A stretch of 6,641 nt of DNA from NCBI GenBank assembly GCA_021736285.1, contig JAIPGE010000079.1:1-6641 (forward strand). The letters run 5' to 3'. The translations under genes and the position numbers were made by a program. Below, piece after piece: positions 6,249 to 6,641 of this stretch (position 1 is its first letter; each line of letters opens with the position of its first letter). The notes under the pieces were generated by a model that was not told the DNA's origin, searched no databases, and was given only the letters and a program-made list of their open reading frames with translations. Origin of the DNA: Candidatus Izemoplasma sp. Lineage in GTDB: Bacteria > Bacillota_I > Bacilli_A > Izemoplasmatales > Izemoplasmataceae.

Positions 6249-6641
6249 AGTTTTCATCTTTTTGTATATATACTTCAATTTCTTCTTTTAAGGCATTGAA
6301 CATCTCTTCTTGTTTGACTTTACGTTTAATTTTTCCTTTAACAAACAATAAACCTTCATTCTTACCGCCAGCAATTCCGATATCTGCGCTTTTAGCTTCA
6401 CCAGGCCCATTGACTGCACAGCCCATAACCGCCACAGTAATATTCGTATCAATCGTTTCTAGATACGCTTCAACTTGTTCAACAAGGGGGAACATATCAT
6501 ACTGTAATCGTCCACAGGTAGGACAACTAATGATATTTGGCTTATCGTATAATTCAAGTGAAGCCAGTAATGCTTTCGCCACTTTAACTTCTTCAACAGG
6601 ATCAGTTGATAAACTAACGCGGATGGTATTACCAATGCCTT
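6247..6641 (-). CDS. ispG: 4-hydroxy-3-methylbut-2-enyl diphosphate synthase IspG (GcpE), C-terminal part
   Basis: Iron-sulfur enzyme of the MEP isoprenoid pathway that reductively converts MEcPP to HMBPP. The visible 130 residues are the C-terminal third. They begin within GIGNTIRVSLSTDPVEEV and carry ISCPTCGR (36-44 of the fragment, C39 and C42), then VMGCAVNGPGEA (71-82, C74 and E81), giving the three cysteines and the glutamate that hold the 4Fe-4S cluster, followed by ADIGIAGGKNEGLLF. This matches the family very closely. The frame is open to the right edge, so the true start is outside the window and the GTG at 6582 is just an internal valine. It ends with TAA inside the tail of the shared terminator. 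It has no functional link to the pilus genes; it shows that the organism makes isoprenoids by the non-mevalonate route. Confidence 0.96.
   Translation of the reverse strand, partial: GIGNTIRVSLSTDPVEEVKVAKALLASLELYDKPNIISCPTCGRLQYDMFPLVEQVEAYLETIDTNITVAVMGCAVNGPGEAKSADIGIAGGKNEGLLFVKGKIKRKVKQEEMFNALKEEIEVYIQKDEN

Noticed and set aside
6580..6582. GTG at 6582 as the start of a short - strand gene
   Set aside because: The frame continues upstream to the right edge with IspG sequence (IRVSLSTDPVEEVK), so the gene is simply cut by the window.

Overview
The window is an AT-rich stretch carrying a compact type IV pilus assembly cluster on the + strand, followed by a convergent isoprenoid gene on the - strand. 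The organism is probably a low-GC monoderm of the Bacillota/Mycoplasmatota kind. Evidence: strong AAGGAGG-type ribosome sites, AT-biased codons, U-tailed hairpin terminators, PilM/PilN/PilO with no outer-membrane secretin or PilP gene next to them, and the MEP-pathway gene ispG. Lineages such as Izemoplasmatales or Haloplasmatales would fit, but that placement is a guess without a database search.

Layout: pilB (extension ATPase, cut by the left edge, with an in-frame TGA at 69-71), then pilC (inner-membrane platform) 9 nt later. A 123-bp regulatory gap follows, with two tandem promoter-like units, several dyads and a very strong ribosome site. Next is a single small, very acidic type IV pilin, closed by a strong intrinsic terminator (3266-3297). 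After that come pilD (prepilin peptidase/N-methyltransferase), pilM, pilN and pilO, tightly packed; pilN and pilO overlap. A hairpin at 6214-6248 ends this run and contains the stop codons of both pilO and the convergent ispG, which runs off the right edge.

How the genes work together: PilD would cleave and methylate the pilin. PilB would power subunit extraction through PilC. PilM (cytoplasmic) with PilN and PilO (one membrane helix each, outward domains) would form the alignment platform around PilC. The pilin sits on its own transcription unit between machinery genes, which fits a need for far more pilin than machinery. No retraction ATPase (PilT) or minor pilin is visible in the window.

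Most notable points: the TGA interrupting an otherwise collinear pilB, alongside a complete absence of TGA as a stop in all eight genes (five TAG, three TAA); the duplicated promoter module before the pilin; an extremely acidic pilin ectodomain; and a PilM-like protein that seems to lack the usual glycine-rich nucleotide-binding loops.
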